A DNA stretch of 64,000 nucleotides from Symbiodinium natans (GCA_905221605.1 CAJNDS010002597.1:248001-312000), one strand, 5' to 3'. Positions 1-10,980 are shown, counted from the first letter of the stretch. The notes: generated from the sequence alone by a model not told the origin. Translations and numbers: made by a program.

Positions 1-848
1 ACCGTCTAAGAAGCACTTCGCGCCTTCAGGCAGAACGTCAAGGTACACATTGGTCTTTCACCAATCGGGTTCAGAAAAAGGAATACAGTCTACGTCTGCC
101 TGGCTTCACCGTCCACGTCACAACTTGCTATAGAACAAGACTGACTTCCTGCCTCAGGGTTCATGTCAGACTCAACCCAAGGACCTGACTGAAGGCATGA
201 CTGGTTTCTTGCACCCAAAGCTTTGACCCCGCGCATGGCTGTTGCTACAACCATACACTGCAGCTAGGCCACCAAGCAGCGCACGGATGAGCTTGGACAC
301 CTCCGGCCGCGCACCGGCCGGCCGCGCCTGCGCCCCGCAACGAATGTGAAGCCTCTCGCATCGCCAAAAATCGGCCTTGAAGACCTCGGCAACCTCCTCC
401 ACTGAGTACTTCGCTGAGCGAGTTGCGAAGGGCTTGCGACACCTTGGAAGCACAAACATGGACCCTACGGACTATGTCTGGGCACTTTTTTCGCCGACGT
501 GGCAGACATGGCGCAAGTACGCTAGCTGTGGCCTAGGAGCTGCTTGAGGCAAGAGCGCTCAGCGAGCAGCGGCTCAGATGCAATCTGTTGAAGACACATG
601 GCCCGTAGGCGCAAAAATTAGCAAAAGTCTCTGAGAGTCTTGCAGATCTCAAGGCATCTTGAAAAAACAATCCGGCACAAAATCCAGCAAAACAGGTCTA
701 CGTGCAAACAAAAGCAAAAGTACATTGCAAAAATAGCAAACAAACGCAAAACAACGCAAATCTCCGAAATCTCCTGTAAACAAGGAACAACATTTAGGGC
801 TGCTAAACACAAGCTAAAAGACAACCGCATGAAAGTGGCCTCCACAGT
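1..848. repeat. Left copy of a ~0.85 kb direct duplication
   Basis: This segment recurs at 3018-3857. By eye I find an 8-base deletion in the right copy (the bases after position 438) and about four single-base differences, so the copies are recent. The left copy starts at the window edge, so its true start is unknown. Similarity ends abruptly at base 848: the left copy then runs into the 479 bp tandem units, the right copy into unrelated sequence. The repeat contains a minus-strand ORF (172-459) and an A-rich stretch at 640-840. Confidence 0.9.
172..459 (-). CDS. Possible exon, 95 codons, duplicated; function unknown
   Basis: This minus-strand open frame lies inside the duplicated segment and is preserved in the second copy at 3189-3464. 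Its middle looks coding, with KYSVEEVAEVFKADF followed by an Arg/Ala-rich stretch and an LIRALLGGLAAVYG helix. The 8-base indel between copies falls near its N-terminal end and changes the first residues. I recognise no family. It may be the last exon of a longer gene, because nothing upstream gives a clear start. An ORF of this length can also arise by chance. Confidence 0.3.
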   Translation of the reverse strand: MFVLPRCRKPFATRSAKYSVEEVAEVFKADFWRCERLHIRCGAQARPAGARPEVSKLIRALLGGLAAVYGCSNSHARGQSFGCKKPVMPSVRSLG

Positions 849-1325
849 TGCAGCTCCCTTTCTGCTGCAGCATTACAAAAGCAAGCAGCTGCTTCGGACA
901 AGCCCCTGATCCCCAAGCTTATGTTCTGCACGCTGCTCCCCAAGGTTCCTGGAACAAGGGCAGGCGCAGGCACGCTGACGAGACCCAGCTGCGTGAGCCC
1001 AGGGCTCAAACTTGCGACCCCAAAAATGGGGCCGTCTCGCGGCCCCAAAAATGGGGCCACGAAATGCACCCAGCTTCCCTTATTATAATGTGTAAATACA
1101 TGAAAAGGCTGGAACTGCGACCCCAAAATTGGGGCCGCCTGGCGGCCCCAATTTTGGTGTCGCTAAATCTGCATTTTTCGAGCCCCTGCGCTCCCCAGAT
1201 TGCGACGCTACAGCAACTCTGACCCACAGGCAAGCTCCTAGCGTGGAGAATTTTTTTTTAAAGAACAACGACCCTCCACAGGCAGCTTTCTTGCGGAAGT
1301 GATCAACATAATAGAAACGGGCACC
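847..1325. repeat. Tandem repeat unit 1 (479 bp)
   Basis: This unit is followed immediately by a second copy at 1326-1805. The only difference I see is one extra T in a poly-T run. Both carry the same palindromic cores built from GGCCCC-A/T-GGGGCC blocks (1013-1063 and 1117-1163) and a T9/T10 run. The 124-codon open frame that appears in both units is a consequence of the repetition and I do not call it a gene. The unit could be a foldback/MITE-like element or a satellite seed. Confidence 0.9.
1117..1163. repeat. Near-perfect inverted repeat, 23 bp arms, 1-base spacer
   Basis: The arms 1117-1139 and 1141-1163 are reverse complements apart from one mismatch (GCGACCCC versus GCGACACC at the outer end). 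Such a cruciform-capable foldback is typical of foldback elements or MITE termini. A second pair of shorter palindromes lies just upstream at 1013-1063. Confidence 0.85.
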
Positions 1326-1805
1326 GTTGCAGCTCCCTTTCTGCTGCAGCATTACAAAAGCAAGCAGCTGCTTCGGACAAGCCCCTGATCCCCAAGCTTA
1401 TGTTCTGCACGCTGCTCCCCAAGGTTCCTGGAACAAGGGCAGGCGCAGGCACGCTGACGAGACCCAGCTGCGTGAGCCCAGGGCTCAAACTTGCGACCCC
1501 AAAAATGGGGCCGTCTCGCGGCCCCAAAAATGGGGCCACGAAATGCACCCAGCTTCCCTTATTATAATGTGTAAATACATGAAAAGGCTGGAACTGCGAC
1601 CCCAAAATTGGGGCCGCCTGGCGGCCCCAATTTTGGTGTCGCTAAATCTGCATTTTTCGAGCCCCTGCGCTCCCCAGATTGCGACGCTACAGCAACTCTG
1701 ACCCACAGGCAAGCTCCTAGCGTGGAGAATTTTTTTTTTAAAGAACAACGACCCTCCACAGGCAGCTTTCTTGCGGAAGTGATCAACATAATAGAAACGG
1801 GCACC
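1326..1805. repeat. Tandem repeat unit 2 (480 bp)
   Basis: Second copy of the 479 bp unit, offset 479, with a T10 rather than T9 run near 1730. Both units end in the same GGGCACCG, after which the sequence diverges. Near-identity means a recent tandem duplication. Confidence 0.9.
1596..1642. repeat. Second copy of the 23 bp-arm inverted repeat
   Basis: Identical to the foldback at 1117-1163 and shifted by 479 bases with the tandem unit. It carries the same single mismatch, which shows the mismatch predates the duplication. Confidence 0.85.
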
Positions 1806-2149
1806 GGGGAGGCCACGCACAAGCGGACGTGACTTTTGCACACAAAAGCGGACCCAGAATCTGGCCTCGGAACAATTTCCTGCGCAAAGACCCGGAGCAC
1901 ATATGGAAAACCTACTCGGACCTACTCCTGCGGAAAAATACAGCTGGGTTAGCCCCAGCGGTCACTTCTGATTCTCCCTGTGCCATCAGCATCCACCTCC
2001 ACAACCTCACCTGGCAGCGCTGCAAAGCCGCACGACACACTCTGGACGAGCGCCGACCGCATCATGTGACAAATTCCAAAGCTTGAAGTAACGCTGAGGA
2101 AATCCATGGTGCCATGGAAGCTCATGGAAACCCTCGCTGAAGCTTCTGA

Positions 2150-2800
2150 CATCTTTTTCCAAAGCCGCAAAGCATGAGAAAACCAATCGAAACCCCGCGG
2201 AGATTTTGCAGGAACCCTCACAAAGCTCCACTGGAAGCTTTAAAGACCTGCGCACGACCTATATAAGAAAACCCACAGAAACCCCGCGGAAACCCTCACA
2301 CAGCCCTAAGAAACCCACGGAAACCCCTTCAAAGCTGTCAAAAACCATGGAAAACCCACGGTAACCTTCACAAGACATTAGAAAAACCTTCCGAGAGCTT
2401 CAAAAACCTACGCAAAATCTAACAAAACCCACTGAAACCCCGCAAACCTTAGAAAACCCCAGGGAAACCATCTGAAAGCTTTTAAAAAACCAAGGCAAAA
2501 CTTGACAAAACCCACGGACATCCGCGGAAACCCTCACAAAACTTTAGAGAAATTCAAGGAAAACCTCCGGAAAGTTCAAAAACTGCACGAAATCCCACGG
2601 AAACCCTCACGAAACCCTTGAGGAACCTACCAAAACCATCCAATAGGTTTTAACACATGCACGAAATCTAAGGAAACCCACGGAAACCCTCAGAAACCCC
2701 GCGGAAACCCTCGCGAAACTGTAGGGAAACCCAGGGAAACCCTCCAGAAGCTTAACAAACATGAACGGAAACCCTGCGGAAACCCCTTTATCAGGACTGG
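2150..2800. repeat. Degenerate A/C-rich tandem repeat tract
   Basis: The tract is built from variants of AAACCCACGGAAACC and GGAAACCCTCACAAA in irregular succession, strongly purine/C biased on the + strand. Units differ in length, so it is an old, drifted minisatellite. I see no gene in it. Confidence 0.75.
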
Positions 2801-3017
2801 ATTCACCCTTTGGCAATTTACAAAGTTATTAAAGGACAGGTGCAGGAAACCCGCCACCCAATCACCGCACGCCAATGTCAGTATTATACTACCGGTCGTC
2901 CCCTAAAGGGTGAAGGACGCAAGAGGTGTTCTTCTGCTTCTGGCGAGGACTCGAGGACCTCTGTCAACCGGAGCGCCGAAGCTGGGGCATGCCTGCCATA
3001 CGAATCAATGGTCGCTG

Positions 3018-3857
3018 ACCGTCTAAGAAGCACTTCGCGCCTTCAGGCAGAACGTCAAGGTACACATTGGTCTTTCACCAATCGGGTTCAGAAAAAGGAA
3101 TACAGTCTACGTCTGCCTGGCTTCACCGTCCACGTCACAACTTGCTATAGAACAAGACTGACTTCCTGCCTCAGGGTTCATGTCAGACTCAACCCAAGGA
3201 CCTGACTGAAGGCATGACTGGTTTCTTGCACCCAAAGCTTTGACCCCGCGCATGGCTGTTGCTACAACCATACACTGCAGCTAGGCCACCAAGCAGCGCA
3301 CGGATGAGCTTGGACACCTCCGGCCGCGCACCGGCCGGCCGCGCCTGCGCCCTGCAACGAATGTGAAGCCTCTCGCATCGCCAAAAATCGGCCTTGAAGA
3401 CCTCGGCAACCTCCTCCACTGAGTACTTCGCTGAGCGAGTTGCGAAGGGCTTGCGGAAGCACAAACATGGACCCTACGGACTATGTCTGGGCACTTTTTT
3501 CGCCGACGTGGCAGACATGGCGCAAGTACGCTAGCTGTGGCCTAGGAGCTGCTTGAGGCAAGAGCGCTCAGCGAGCAGCGGCTCAGATGCAATCTGTTGA
3601 AGACACATGGCCCGTAGGCGCAAAAAATAGCAAAAGTCTCTGAGAGTCTTGCAGATCTCAAGGCATCTTGAAAAAACAATCCGGCACAAAATCCAGCAAA
3701 ACAGGTCTACGTGCAAACAAAAGCAAAAGTACATTGCAAAAATAGCAAACAAACGCAAAACAACGCAAATCTCCGAAATGTCCTGTAAACAAGGAACAAC
3801 ATTTAGGGCTGCTAAACACAAGCTAAAAGACAACCGCATGAAAGTGGCCTCCACAGT
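3018..3857. repeat. Right copy of the ~0.85 kb direct duplication
   Basis: Matches 1-848 with an 8-base deletion near 3447 and a few substitutions (for example C to T near 3352 and C to G near 3780). The spacing of copies is about 3.0 kb. The sequence after 3857 has no counterpart after 848. Confidence 0.9.
3189..3464 (-). CDS. Second copy of the duplicated possible exon (91 codons)
   Basis: Same reading frame and peptide as 172-459 apart from the N-terminus, where the 8-base deletion changes the frame of entry, and one Gly to Arg change. The frame stays open despite the duplication. That is weak evidence for coding, because the duplication is too recent for decay to have shown. Confidence 0.3.
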   Translation of the reverse strand: MCFRKPFATRSAKYSVEEVAEVFKADFWRCERLHIRCRAQARPAGARPEVSKLIRALLGGLAAVYGCSNSHARGQSFGCKKPVMPSVRSLG

Positions 3858-4110
3858 AGTAATTGAGGTAGACAACCTCAAGCCGGCGAACAGGGATACA
3901 GAGCGGGGGAACCCAGCATATGCACCCTCTTCACCCTCATGTTATGGTCCTCGGCTATCGTTAACTCACAATCCTCAGCCAGCAATGGAATCCAAAAGGG
4001 AAAGCCGCAAGCCTGGACCAGGCGAGCACCAGAAGGCAACAAGTAGCAAGTTGCAAACATCGAGGCTGAACAGAGTAGGGGAACCCGAAGGTGAGGATGA
4101 GATTGATTAA
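3853..4110 (+). CDS. Possible C-terminal exon, unknown function
   Basis: Open + strand segment whose end is hydrophilic and charged, finishing in GEPEGEDEID before a TAA. The open frame starts within the A-rich end of the duplicated segment, so a real exon would begin after the junction near 3857. The minus strand is also partly open here. No family recognised. Confidence 0.25.
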   Translation, partial: TVVIEVDNLKPANRDTERGNPAYAPSSPSCYGPRLSLTHNPQPAMESKRESRKPGPGEHQKATSSKLQTSRLNRVGEPEGEDEID

Positions 4111-5220
4111 GAATTGCATCGGTGGAGTGCTGCTCAACAATGCCACCTTAAGACATTGGAGCCACAAGCTGGATTGAATCCATTGAGGCTTAGATCGCAT
4201 GCGAACTGCCTCAAAACGGAGGATTGGCCCAGTCCAGCGGGCATTGGTCCTTCCGTGGGATTGGCATGGCTTGTTGTCGCTTAGAGATGCGCAGGCTGGA
4301 ATGCGCATTGGTGCAGTCCAACCTGGGTTGCCATTGGCATTGGTCACTGCTCAGGAAGGAATGGTCCCATTGACCATTCGCACGCTGCAAGTTCGCAATT
4401 GGGTCATTGTGTCCAAATTACTGGCAGATTGGAAGTGAGATGATCCTGGATGGCTCATTGATGGCGATGCCCTTCTTCCTTGCATTGCCAGAGTCATTGA
4501 TGCGAAGCTTGGTGGCAGACGGTGTCATTGCATTGGATGGTTTTCTGTGTGGCAGGCAAATGCTCTTTACCACCATTGACCAGGCATTGGTGAAGCTCCA
4601 TCAGTGGTGCGATCAGGTCCCCTGCATTAAGGCAGGATTGCACGAGAATGTCTGGATCATTGGGTACCACCCATTGATGTCCCGATTCCCCACGGTCTTG
4701 AAGAACCCCGCCACGGGAAAGGGCGGATTGTTGCATTGCTTTAACCAGTCGTACTGTGGCCATTGCTTGATCTTGGAAGCCATTGAAGATGGCAACTACC
4801 GCTTGAACCCGATTGAGCTGATGACTGCGATGGTGGTTGACACTCGATTAAGGCCCTTCTGGACGGATTGAATTGGGACTTGAGTGGCGCAACGGAGCAG
4901 TTCTCATTCCACCGCCACATTGCCGTCCCGACACGCCTGAGCAAGCTGATTGGTGCAGGACGCACCGCAGGCATTGGCTCGTCAGCCATTGCTGGAAGCG
5001 CAGTGGCAAGGACCATTGGCGAAGGCCAGATTGGCAGCTCCGACCTCACGATCGCGAGCGGAGGCAGCCGATTGAGGATTGCCCTCAACGTCCACCAGAT
5101 GGACTGATGCCTCATTGGCATCCAACAATTTTGACTGGCCTGGAAAGATGAGATTGCATTTGATTGGTTGTTGCTTCGACGATTGGGTTTACAGTTGATG
5201 CTTTTCATTGGTGACGATGT
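4081..5220. other. Strand-asymmetric ATTG-saturated segment
   Basis: By hand I count about 45 occurrences of ATTG on the + strand in this ~1.14 kb, mostly as CATTG or GATTG. Four to five would be expected by chance. CAAT, its complement, occurs only about three times. In the 4868-5107 open frame nearly all ATTG copies fall in one codon phase (Ile codon followed by G), but in 4200-4700 they fall in all phases, so coding alone does not explain them. Open frames at 4407-4871 and 4868-5107 exist but I cannot call them genes. It may be a drifted short-unit satellite. Confidence 0.7.
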
Positions 5221-5784
5221 GGTTTTTCATTTGCTGCAGCTCATTGGACCCCGATTGGAAACTTTGCTGACCGTTTCTCAGGACCACTCCGTGTGGTGTA
5301 TTGATTCGGATGCATTGGAGCATTCGGAACGCCAAAGAACTTTGCAGGTTTCGTTGCAAGTTCTCTTTTGAAGCGATTGCGATTCGCTTGCCAAGCAAAA
5401 GGACTGAGCCGAGCCTCTGAGTGCAATGTTTACTGCTGAGATGATTGGTAGTCGTTTGCAGTTGAGTTTTTTTTCGACATACTCCGTTGATTGGTTGATT
5501 GAATCTTTGTTTTACGAAATCATTTGAATTGTGACTGGAGAACAGCACAGACAAACAGTGTCTCTGCTGAGGGACCGTGTTAGAATATAAGGTCACAGTT
5601 GGCATGCTTCAAGAGAAGCATTGGCACAGCGACATGCTCAACATGAGCATTGACTCGATGCTTTGGCTCAAGGCGGCACAAACAAGATTGCTGAGTGAGT
5701 GATTGCATCAAGTGACTTTGCTGTGCATCTTGTGTATTCTGGATTGTGTGATCAAGCCAGTCTGTGAACATTGATCTTGTAAAA
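5221..5784. other. Non-coding stretch, residual ATTG enrichment
   Basis: T-rich sequence with scattered CATTGG motifs continuing the neighbouring pattern at lower density. Bases 5662-5672 read TTTGGCTCAAG, an 11-base match to the 3' end of the dinoflagellate spliced leader as I remember it. I see no convincing gene. Confidence 0.4.
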
Positions 5785-5970
5785 TTCCATTTAAGGGGGG
5801 GCTTAAGGGGGGGCTTAAGGGGGGGCTTAAAGGGGGGCTTAAGGGCTTTGACCCTTTCCCCCCCCCCCAAGAGACCCCCTTCGCAGGGACCCCTTTGAAG
5901 GGGGGCTTGAAGGGGGGTTCAAGGGGGGCTTAAAGGGGGGCTTAAGCCCCCCTTTGCCCAAAGGGGGGGG
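5785..5970. repeat. Tandem G-tract minisatellite (CTTAAGGGGGGG units)
   Basis: Roughly ten units of about 11-13 bases, each a run of five to nine G joined by CTTAA or CTTGAA, are broken in the middle by C-runs on the same strand. G-runs and C-runs together could form G-quadruplexes or long hairpins. Confidence 0.9.
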
Positions 5971-7833
5971 GCCCATTCTCAGCTTGTTGGCTTCGGGGTA
6001 TCCATTCCCCGGGCTTGGCGGGTGCGCACTTGCGGTGCTGCTGGAACGACCTCTTCGTGGTAAGCTTGTCAGGGCATTCCCTGGACGTGGCGGGTGCTCA
6101 CCTGCAGTTGCTGTAACGTCTTGTATTTCTTGCAATCATTTTGGGACATTGCCTGTTGTTTCGCTTGTGCTTCTGTTGGAGCACGTCGTTTTTTTGTGTT
6201 TGTATTCCTTTTGCAGTTTTATCCTTCAGCCTTCGCCGGAGGTCGACCGGACTTTGTCCTGGTCCCTTTCGATTCCACTCTATTTGAAACATTCAGAACA
6301 TCTTTAACATTTAAAAAGTTTAAAGGGTTCAAAATGCGGCCTTACAAAACATGTTCAACATTTTACACTGTTTAAGCATTTTTCAGCATTTCAAATGTTT
6401 AGAGTGTTTCAAATGATCTTAAAAAAAGGTTCTACGTACATATATTTGTATCCTCTTGGTATTTACTTAAGGTGTGTCTTTGGACTAAATATTTTTGCCA
6501 TGGTTTACCTTCTCGTCTTTTTCTTTTCACACCGACAAAGTATGTTTTCTTACCAAGATTGTTCCCGAACACTGTTTGAACGGTTCCCAGGCATGATTTT
6601 TTGCGCGAACAGCCCTTGCGTGCCATGATTGTGCGTCTGGCCAACATTCACGCTTGAGCAGTTTTTCCACAAACAGGTCTACTTTGCGTCTTTACTGCGT
6701 GGTTTACAATGGTGAGGTGTGCAACACCAGAATTTTACCTCACATAGGCATTGCTTGCTATCATTCTGCTGGTTCTTCTTGCGATTGCCCCCAAACCCAA
6801 CTCACTCCCAACTGCTTTAACCCGGTGCTAACGTTTTCCGCTTGTGCAGGCTCCTGGGGGCCCAAGGCGCAGCGATGAGTCCAAGCTTGGGCGCGCCCGC
6901 CCTTCCACAGCAAGTGCCAATGCAAACACCACGCCGTCTGTACAACAAGAAACAGCTCAGAATCCTAAGATGAGCCCTGAGAGGGGGGCAACATAAACAA
7001 GCCACAAGTTTTGTCGATAAGTTGCGTAACTTTTTGAGAAATTTTTTCGGCCACCTTTTGGTTCAAATTTTGTTCCCTCCTGGTCATTGTTGGTTCCGTT
7101 CCTGACTCCCGAGGGGTTGTAGCCTGCCCCTGGAGCACGTCGTGTGGGCGACAGGAAGACTTTGCGCAGCAACAACAACCGACAAAATGCTCATGCTTCG
7201 GGCGTACACAACATGACAAGGTAAAATGTGCAAACCGTCTGGAAAAACTCAAAGCAGCAAAACGGGGAACAAAACTTATATGCAAAAACTTTGGGCCCCA
7301 TTGCATACCTTATGGTAGATACAGGATATATGGTCAGTATCGTCCAACAGGTTCAGTCCAGACGTCAGCCATTTTCATTTTTCATTCGTTCAGTTGTGTT
7401 GCTTGTACTGCAGCAATTGCAGCTCAGAGTGCACGCGCAGAGTGTGTTTTTTCGTTGTACCGTTTCCACGCGTTGCAGATGTCGCACGTTTATATTTTAC
7501 ATGTCTCTACGTCTTCTACATGTGGCGGATGTCTCACGCGCCAATAAGTAGGCACAAAACTGCCTGGTGTGCATTTGATCACCATGGCTTTTGGTCCGTT
7601 TGTGAGAATTATCGCTTCTTGTCATGCAAGAGGAGGGCATGTTCAAGCCAGATTTTGCTGTTCTGGGGTTTTGCCGAGGCTCGGATTGGCATGGTTGCTG
7701 GCGGAGCAGTCGGAAGGGCGGTGCGCCTCTTACTTTCCTTCGCATGCCCACGGTAGTTCGCTTGAAATGATTGTCGTGCCGCTGCAAAGGTATTGGAAGC
7801 ATACAAGGCTGGGTTTGACCGGGTTGTCGGATT
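5971..7833. other. T-rich non-coding DNA
   Basis: About 1.9 kb with many T-runs and TTTCA/TTTAAA words, and open frames only of chance length on both strands. I see no gene, RNA or mobile element. Confidence 0.4.
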
Positions 7834-8016
7834 GTGGCAGAAAAAAGCACACGAGCACATGACATCAGATCACCAATAGTAAACATCCAGGAGGCAGCTG
7901 CTGGACGAGGAGCGGCGGCAGCCGCAGCGCAAAAGATAGCCAGAAGGCGGATGTCCTTGGATGAGGCCAAGAAGGCCACAACAGCTGCACTTTGCCAAGC
8001 CAAGGAAAGCCAATGA
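7834..8016 (+). CDS. Exon-like segment, Ala-rich helical protein
   Basis: The peptide contains an alanine run and the charged helix MSLDEAKKATTAALCQAKE. An AG acceptor-like site (CATCCAG) lies at about 7891, before the Ala-rich part. Composition suggests a coiled-coil or long helix. The next open frame (7992-8207) overlaps its end in another frame. Unknown function, and the segment may be part of a larger split gene. Confidence 0.4.
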   Translation: MAEKSTRAHDIRSPIVNIQEAAAGRGAAAAAAQKIARRRMSLDEAKKATTAALCQAKESQ

Positions 8017-8267
8017 GGCACGTGTTCTTTCAAGTCTGTGAGGTCTTGGATGCAGAAGTTTTAACAAGCCGATCCAAGCTGGAGGCCTTTCCAAGACACG
8101 CTTGTGTTAGAGCCGCGATCGTTTTGGGCGATGGCGGAATGTTTCGCAAGTTTTTGTGGCACTTGCCTGTAAAAAATCTTCAAGCTGCATGTCCCTTCGG
8201 GCAGTGATTTAATGTTGCATGGGTTTTGATATCCCGTCGTTTGTTGATGCGATCAGGTCTTGCATGA

Positions 8268-8552
8268 TTGGGTGCAGCATTTGGCACCTCAATGCAGTTT
8301 GACCGTGATGGAAAGGAACGCTTCCAGACGTTGCACTCCTTGAATGCTCCTTCTGAGGCAGCCTGGTTGCGCCCAATTCTTGTCGCAGATCATGGGTTGA
8401 TTTTGTATTATGGCCCGCCAGGAGTGTCCAGGATCACCATATTTGCAGGATCGAATATCAGCTGCTCACAAGGTTCGTCGCTTTGGTTGTGGGGAGCCTG
8501 CATGGTGTGGCATTGGCATTTGTGTGCAGGTGTTGAACACCCGCTGTTGTGA
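8268..8552 (+). CDS. Exon-like segment, unknown function
   Basis: 94-codon open frame with a mixed hydrophilic/hydrophobic peptide (FDRDGKERFQTLHSLNAPSE, then LVADHGLILYYGPPGVSRI), ending in TGA at 8550-8552. It has no match I know. It follows the Ala-rich exon on the same strand and could belong to the same gene. Confidence 0.3.
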   Translation: MGAAFGTSMQFDRDGKERFQTLHSLNAPSEAAWLRPILVADHGLILYYGPPGVSRITIFAGSNISCSQGSSLWLWGACMVWHWHLCAGVEHPLL

Positions 8553-8894
8553 CTAGCTGGTGTTGCAATTCACATGCCGAGAATTGTCAAGCACGCCTTG
8601 AAACCACTTTCGTCTGTATTTTCGTGCCGGTCATCTTTTGTACTTGCAACCTTTTGAACGAAAAAAGGCAGAGGCAGACTTTGTACACAGGGCATCGGGG
8701 TGGACATGGACAGGCTCGAAGGCCAACAGGAAGTTTGGAACGTCACGCGAAAGAAACGATTGTTATTTTTCGGCTTGACCTGCGACTCGTTGGCGCTTCC
8801 CCACCCTGACCTGTGCCGCGGATCGTATGTCTTACATCGTCCTAAAACCTGAAGCAGAATTCTGGTCAAATTGCTGCAAGCTTGCCCCTTGTGA

Positions 8895-9062
8895 ACCGAT
8901 TTTGGGAACATTTGCTTGGGCCAGATCCTGCTGGAACACTTGGAGACCTCGACTCCGAATGAGCAGAAGGCGGGCCAACGACGTGTCAGCGCTTTGAGTT
9001 TTGCTCCAGAAGTCTTCTCGTTTCAACAGAGCATCTTCCAGGCCAAGCCTCCTGAAGAGTGA
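8895..9062 (+). CDS. Exon-like segment ending in a stop
   Basis: The frame opens after a TGA at 8892 and ends at TGA 9060-9062, without a useful ATG, so it would have to be an internal or last exon. The peptide contains LLEHLETSTPNEQKAGQRRV and ends in QAKPPEE. The predicted helix and charge pattern look coding. Function unknown. Confidence 0.3.
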   Translation, partial: TDFGNICLGQILLEHLETSTPNEQKAGQRRVSALSFAPEVFSFQQSIFQAKPPEE

Positions 9063-9826
9063 TTCTCTGGCAACCTGTGGGCTTTTGAGAATGACATGTT
9101 TTGAAAGTTATCTCTCTTGTGCACAAGCCAGTTGCCCGTGGTGCAGGCTGCCCCAAATAGCAGCATTTTTCGACTGATTGCTCTTGTCGGCATGTAAGGG
9201 CTTGCGGCATCGTCGGCAATTGCATCTGATGCCCAAGCCCACGTTGCACAGAAGCTTCTCAGGCATAGAGTTTTGTGTATGATGTCTCACTTTACATTTA
9301 TGTTGAAGGCAGGCAGGCATATTCAGCATTCGAGTTCTTTCAGCCACATTTGTTCCTCTCTCATGCCTCATGCCTCATGTGTGCTGGCTGAATGTTTGTC
9401 GCCTTCCCAGAACCAGCTCGTTGCAGTTCCACAAGGAACTCGATTCAAAAAAGAGGACCCTGACTTGCAGTGGATGCAGTTGCGTATGCACTGATGGGCC
9501 TTCATCGTCAGATATCATCAGATCGGCCGCTTTCCGGGCTCGAGATCAGCATAGTTTGTTGTGACTGTCAACCGTTAGCCTGTTTCAAAGATGTAGCATA
9601 AGATTGGCCATGACTGCATTAAACAAATCATCATGGCCTACAATGTGTGGTTAGCAGACATGCTTGCCTTGCACATGCCCAAGGAAGACCCGGACCCTAT
9701 ATGACTTGAAGGCTTCAGCAACAGCTTAACTCTCCACGCATGGCCCAATGGCCCCGAAGAAGGACGCCTTGCGGGAATCAGTAGTCAAGAGAACCTGGCC
9801 AGATTCAAGAAGGTGACAGACGCTGA
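9063..9826. other. No clear gene
   Basis: Only short open frames on both strands. Nothing beyond weak coding character around 9740-9826. Confidence 0.3.
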
Positions 9827-9964
9827 AAGGACAAGAAGAAACAGAACGAACCCGTTCAGCCGGAGCTGGTCACTGCATACAAAGCACGCTGTGCACTCAG
9901 CAGAAGCACATGGAAACCCATGGAATCACAACAAAAGTCTCAGCGAAGCTGTCTCAGACCTTAG
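9827..9964 (+). CDS. Exon-like segment, basic peptide
   Basis: Open between TGA 9824 and TAG 9962. The peptide begins KDKKKQNEPVQPELVTAYKA and is Lys/Gln/Ser-rich. A consensus-like donor (CAG|GTGAGC) follows at 9972-9973. A second frame over the same DNA (from 9813) is also open, so the reading frame is uncertain. Confidence 0.25.
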   Translation, partial: KDKKKQNEPVQPELVTAYKARCALSRSTWKPMESQQKSQRSCLRP

Positions 9965-10980
9965 TTTTCAGGTGAGCCCCTTGCGGCGGTTGAGCCTCCG
10001 GACGTCTCTGAGGATCCCTTCGCACGTCGTTGTCATTGTCGTTTGCATGGGATGTTGGTGTTCAACAGTGCGATGCGTGATGGTGAGTGCGAACCGAACC
10101 AGGTGGACGCTCAGTGGAAGGCTTTGCGCGACCAGTATGCTGCTCACTAAGCAGAAGACGGTGCTGCTATGCAAGTTCCACCTTTCCACGTAAGTTAAAG
10201 TCGCAAATGACTCGAAGGGGATTCTTGATGAAGTGTTGTGCTGAACATCGTTACATGACATGACGTGCTGCAGCACCTGCATCTGCTGCAGTATGTAATC
10301 GATTGCACTCGCCCTTTTCGAGGTTCAACCCCTTCCAGCTTGGAATGCGGAGAATGTCGACGCTATGGAGTGGAAGCTTCTGAGCTCAATGCACACGGTT
10401 TGGAAACCAAAAGCCCATATAATCCACGCCAAGCCCTTTACTTGTCAACTTACGTTGATTCCAGTTCTGTTCAGATTCTTTGCCAAGACTTTAAGCAGCT
10501 TGAATCCTGCGAATTGCATGGAGGCCGAACGAGACGGAGGAACCTTTCGTCAGCAATCAGTCGCAATCTCACAGCAATCTTACAGCATTCGAAGCTCACT
10601 ATTGTGCAAGCTTGCTGCTTTTGTCTTTTGGTCACTGTTTTCGGTTTTGGGCATATCCAGCAGTGAAGTCTTGCAACTGCTGCGCCCAGGTTCTCAGTCT
10701 TTGCAATGCCCAGAAGTTTCGCTGCACTTGCCGCTAGCTGAGGAGCAAGGAAGAGTTGCCGATGTTTTCGTTTTTACAGACATCGGGATGCTAGGTTGCC
10801 GGCTGGCGCCGAGCTGGCGCATCTGTCCGTGACGAAGATGAGTCATGTGAGTGTCATGTGGCCTGTCTCGAGCCAGTATACTGATCGGTTTACACCCGTG
10901 TCCCAGGCCCTTGCGAAGGGGGACCTTCTTCCAGAGGCCTCGGAGCATCTTGAAAACATGTTCTTGTTTTGCTGATGTGA
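9965..10980. other. No clear gene
   Basis: About 1 kb with overlapping chance-length open frames (10265-10666 and 10365-10832 on +). None stands out. Confidence 0.3.

Noticed and set aside
848-1701. Identical 124-codon ORFs at 848-1222 and 1327-1701
   Set aside because: They are the same frame in tandem units built from GGCCCC palindromes; the peptide is low quality and its repetition only reflects DNA duplication.
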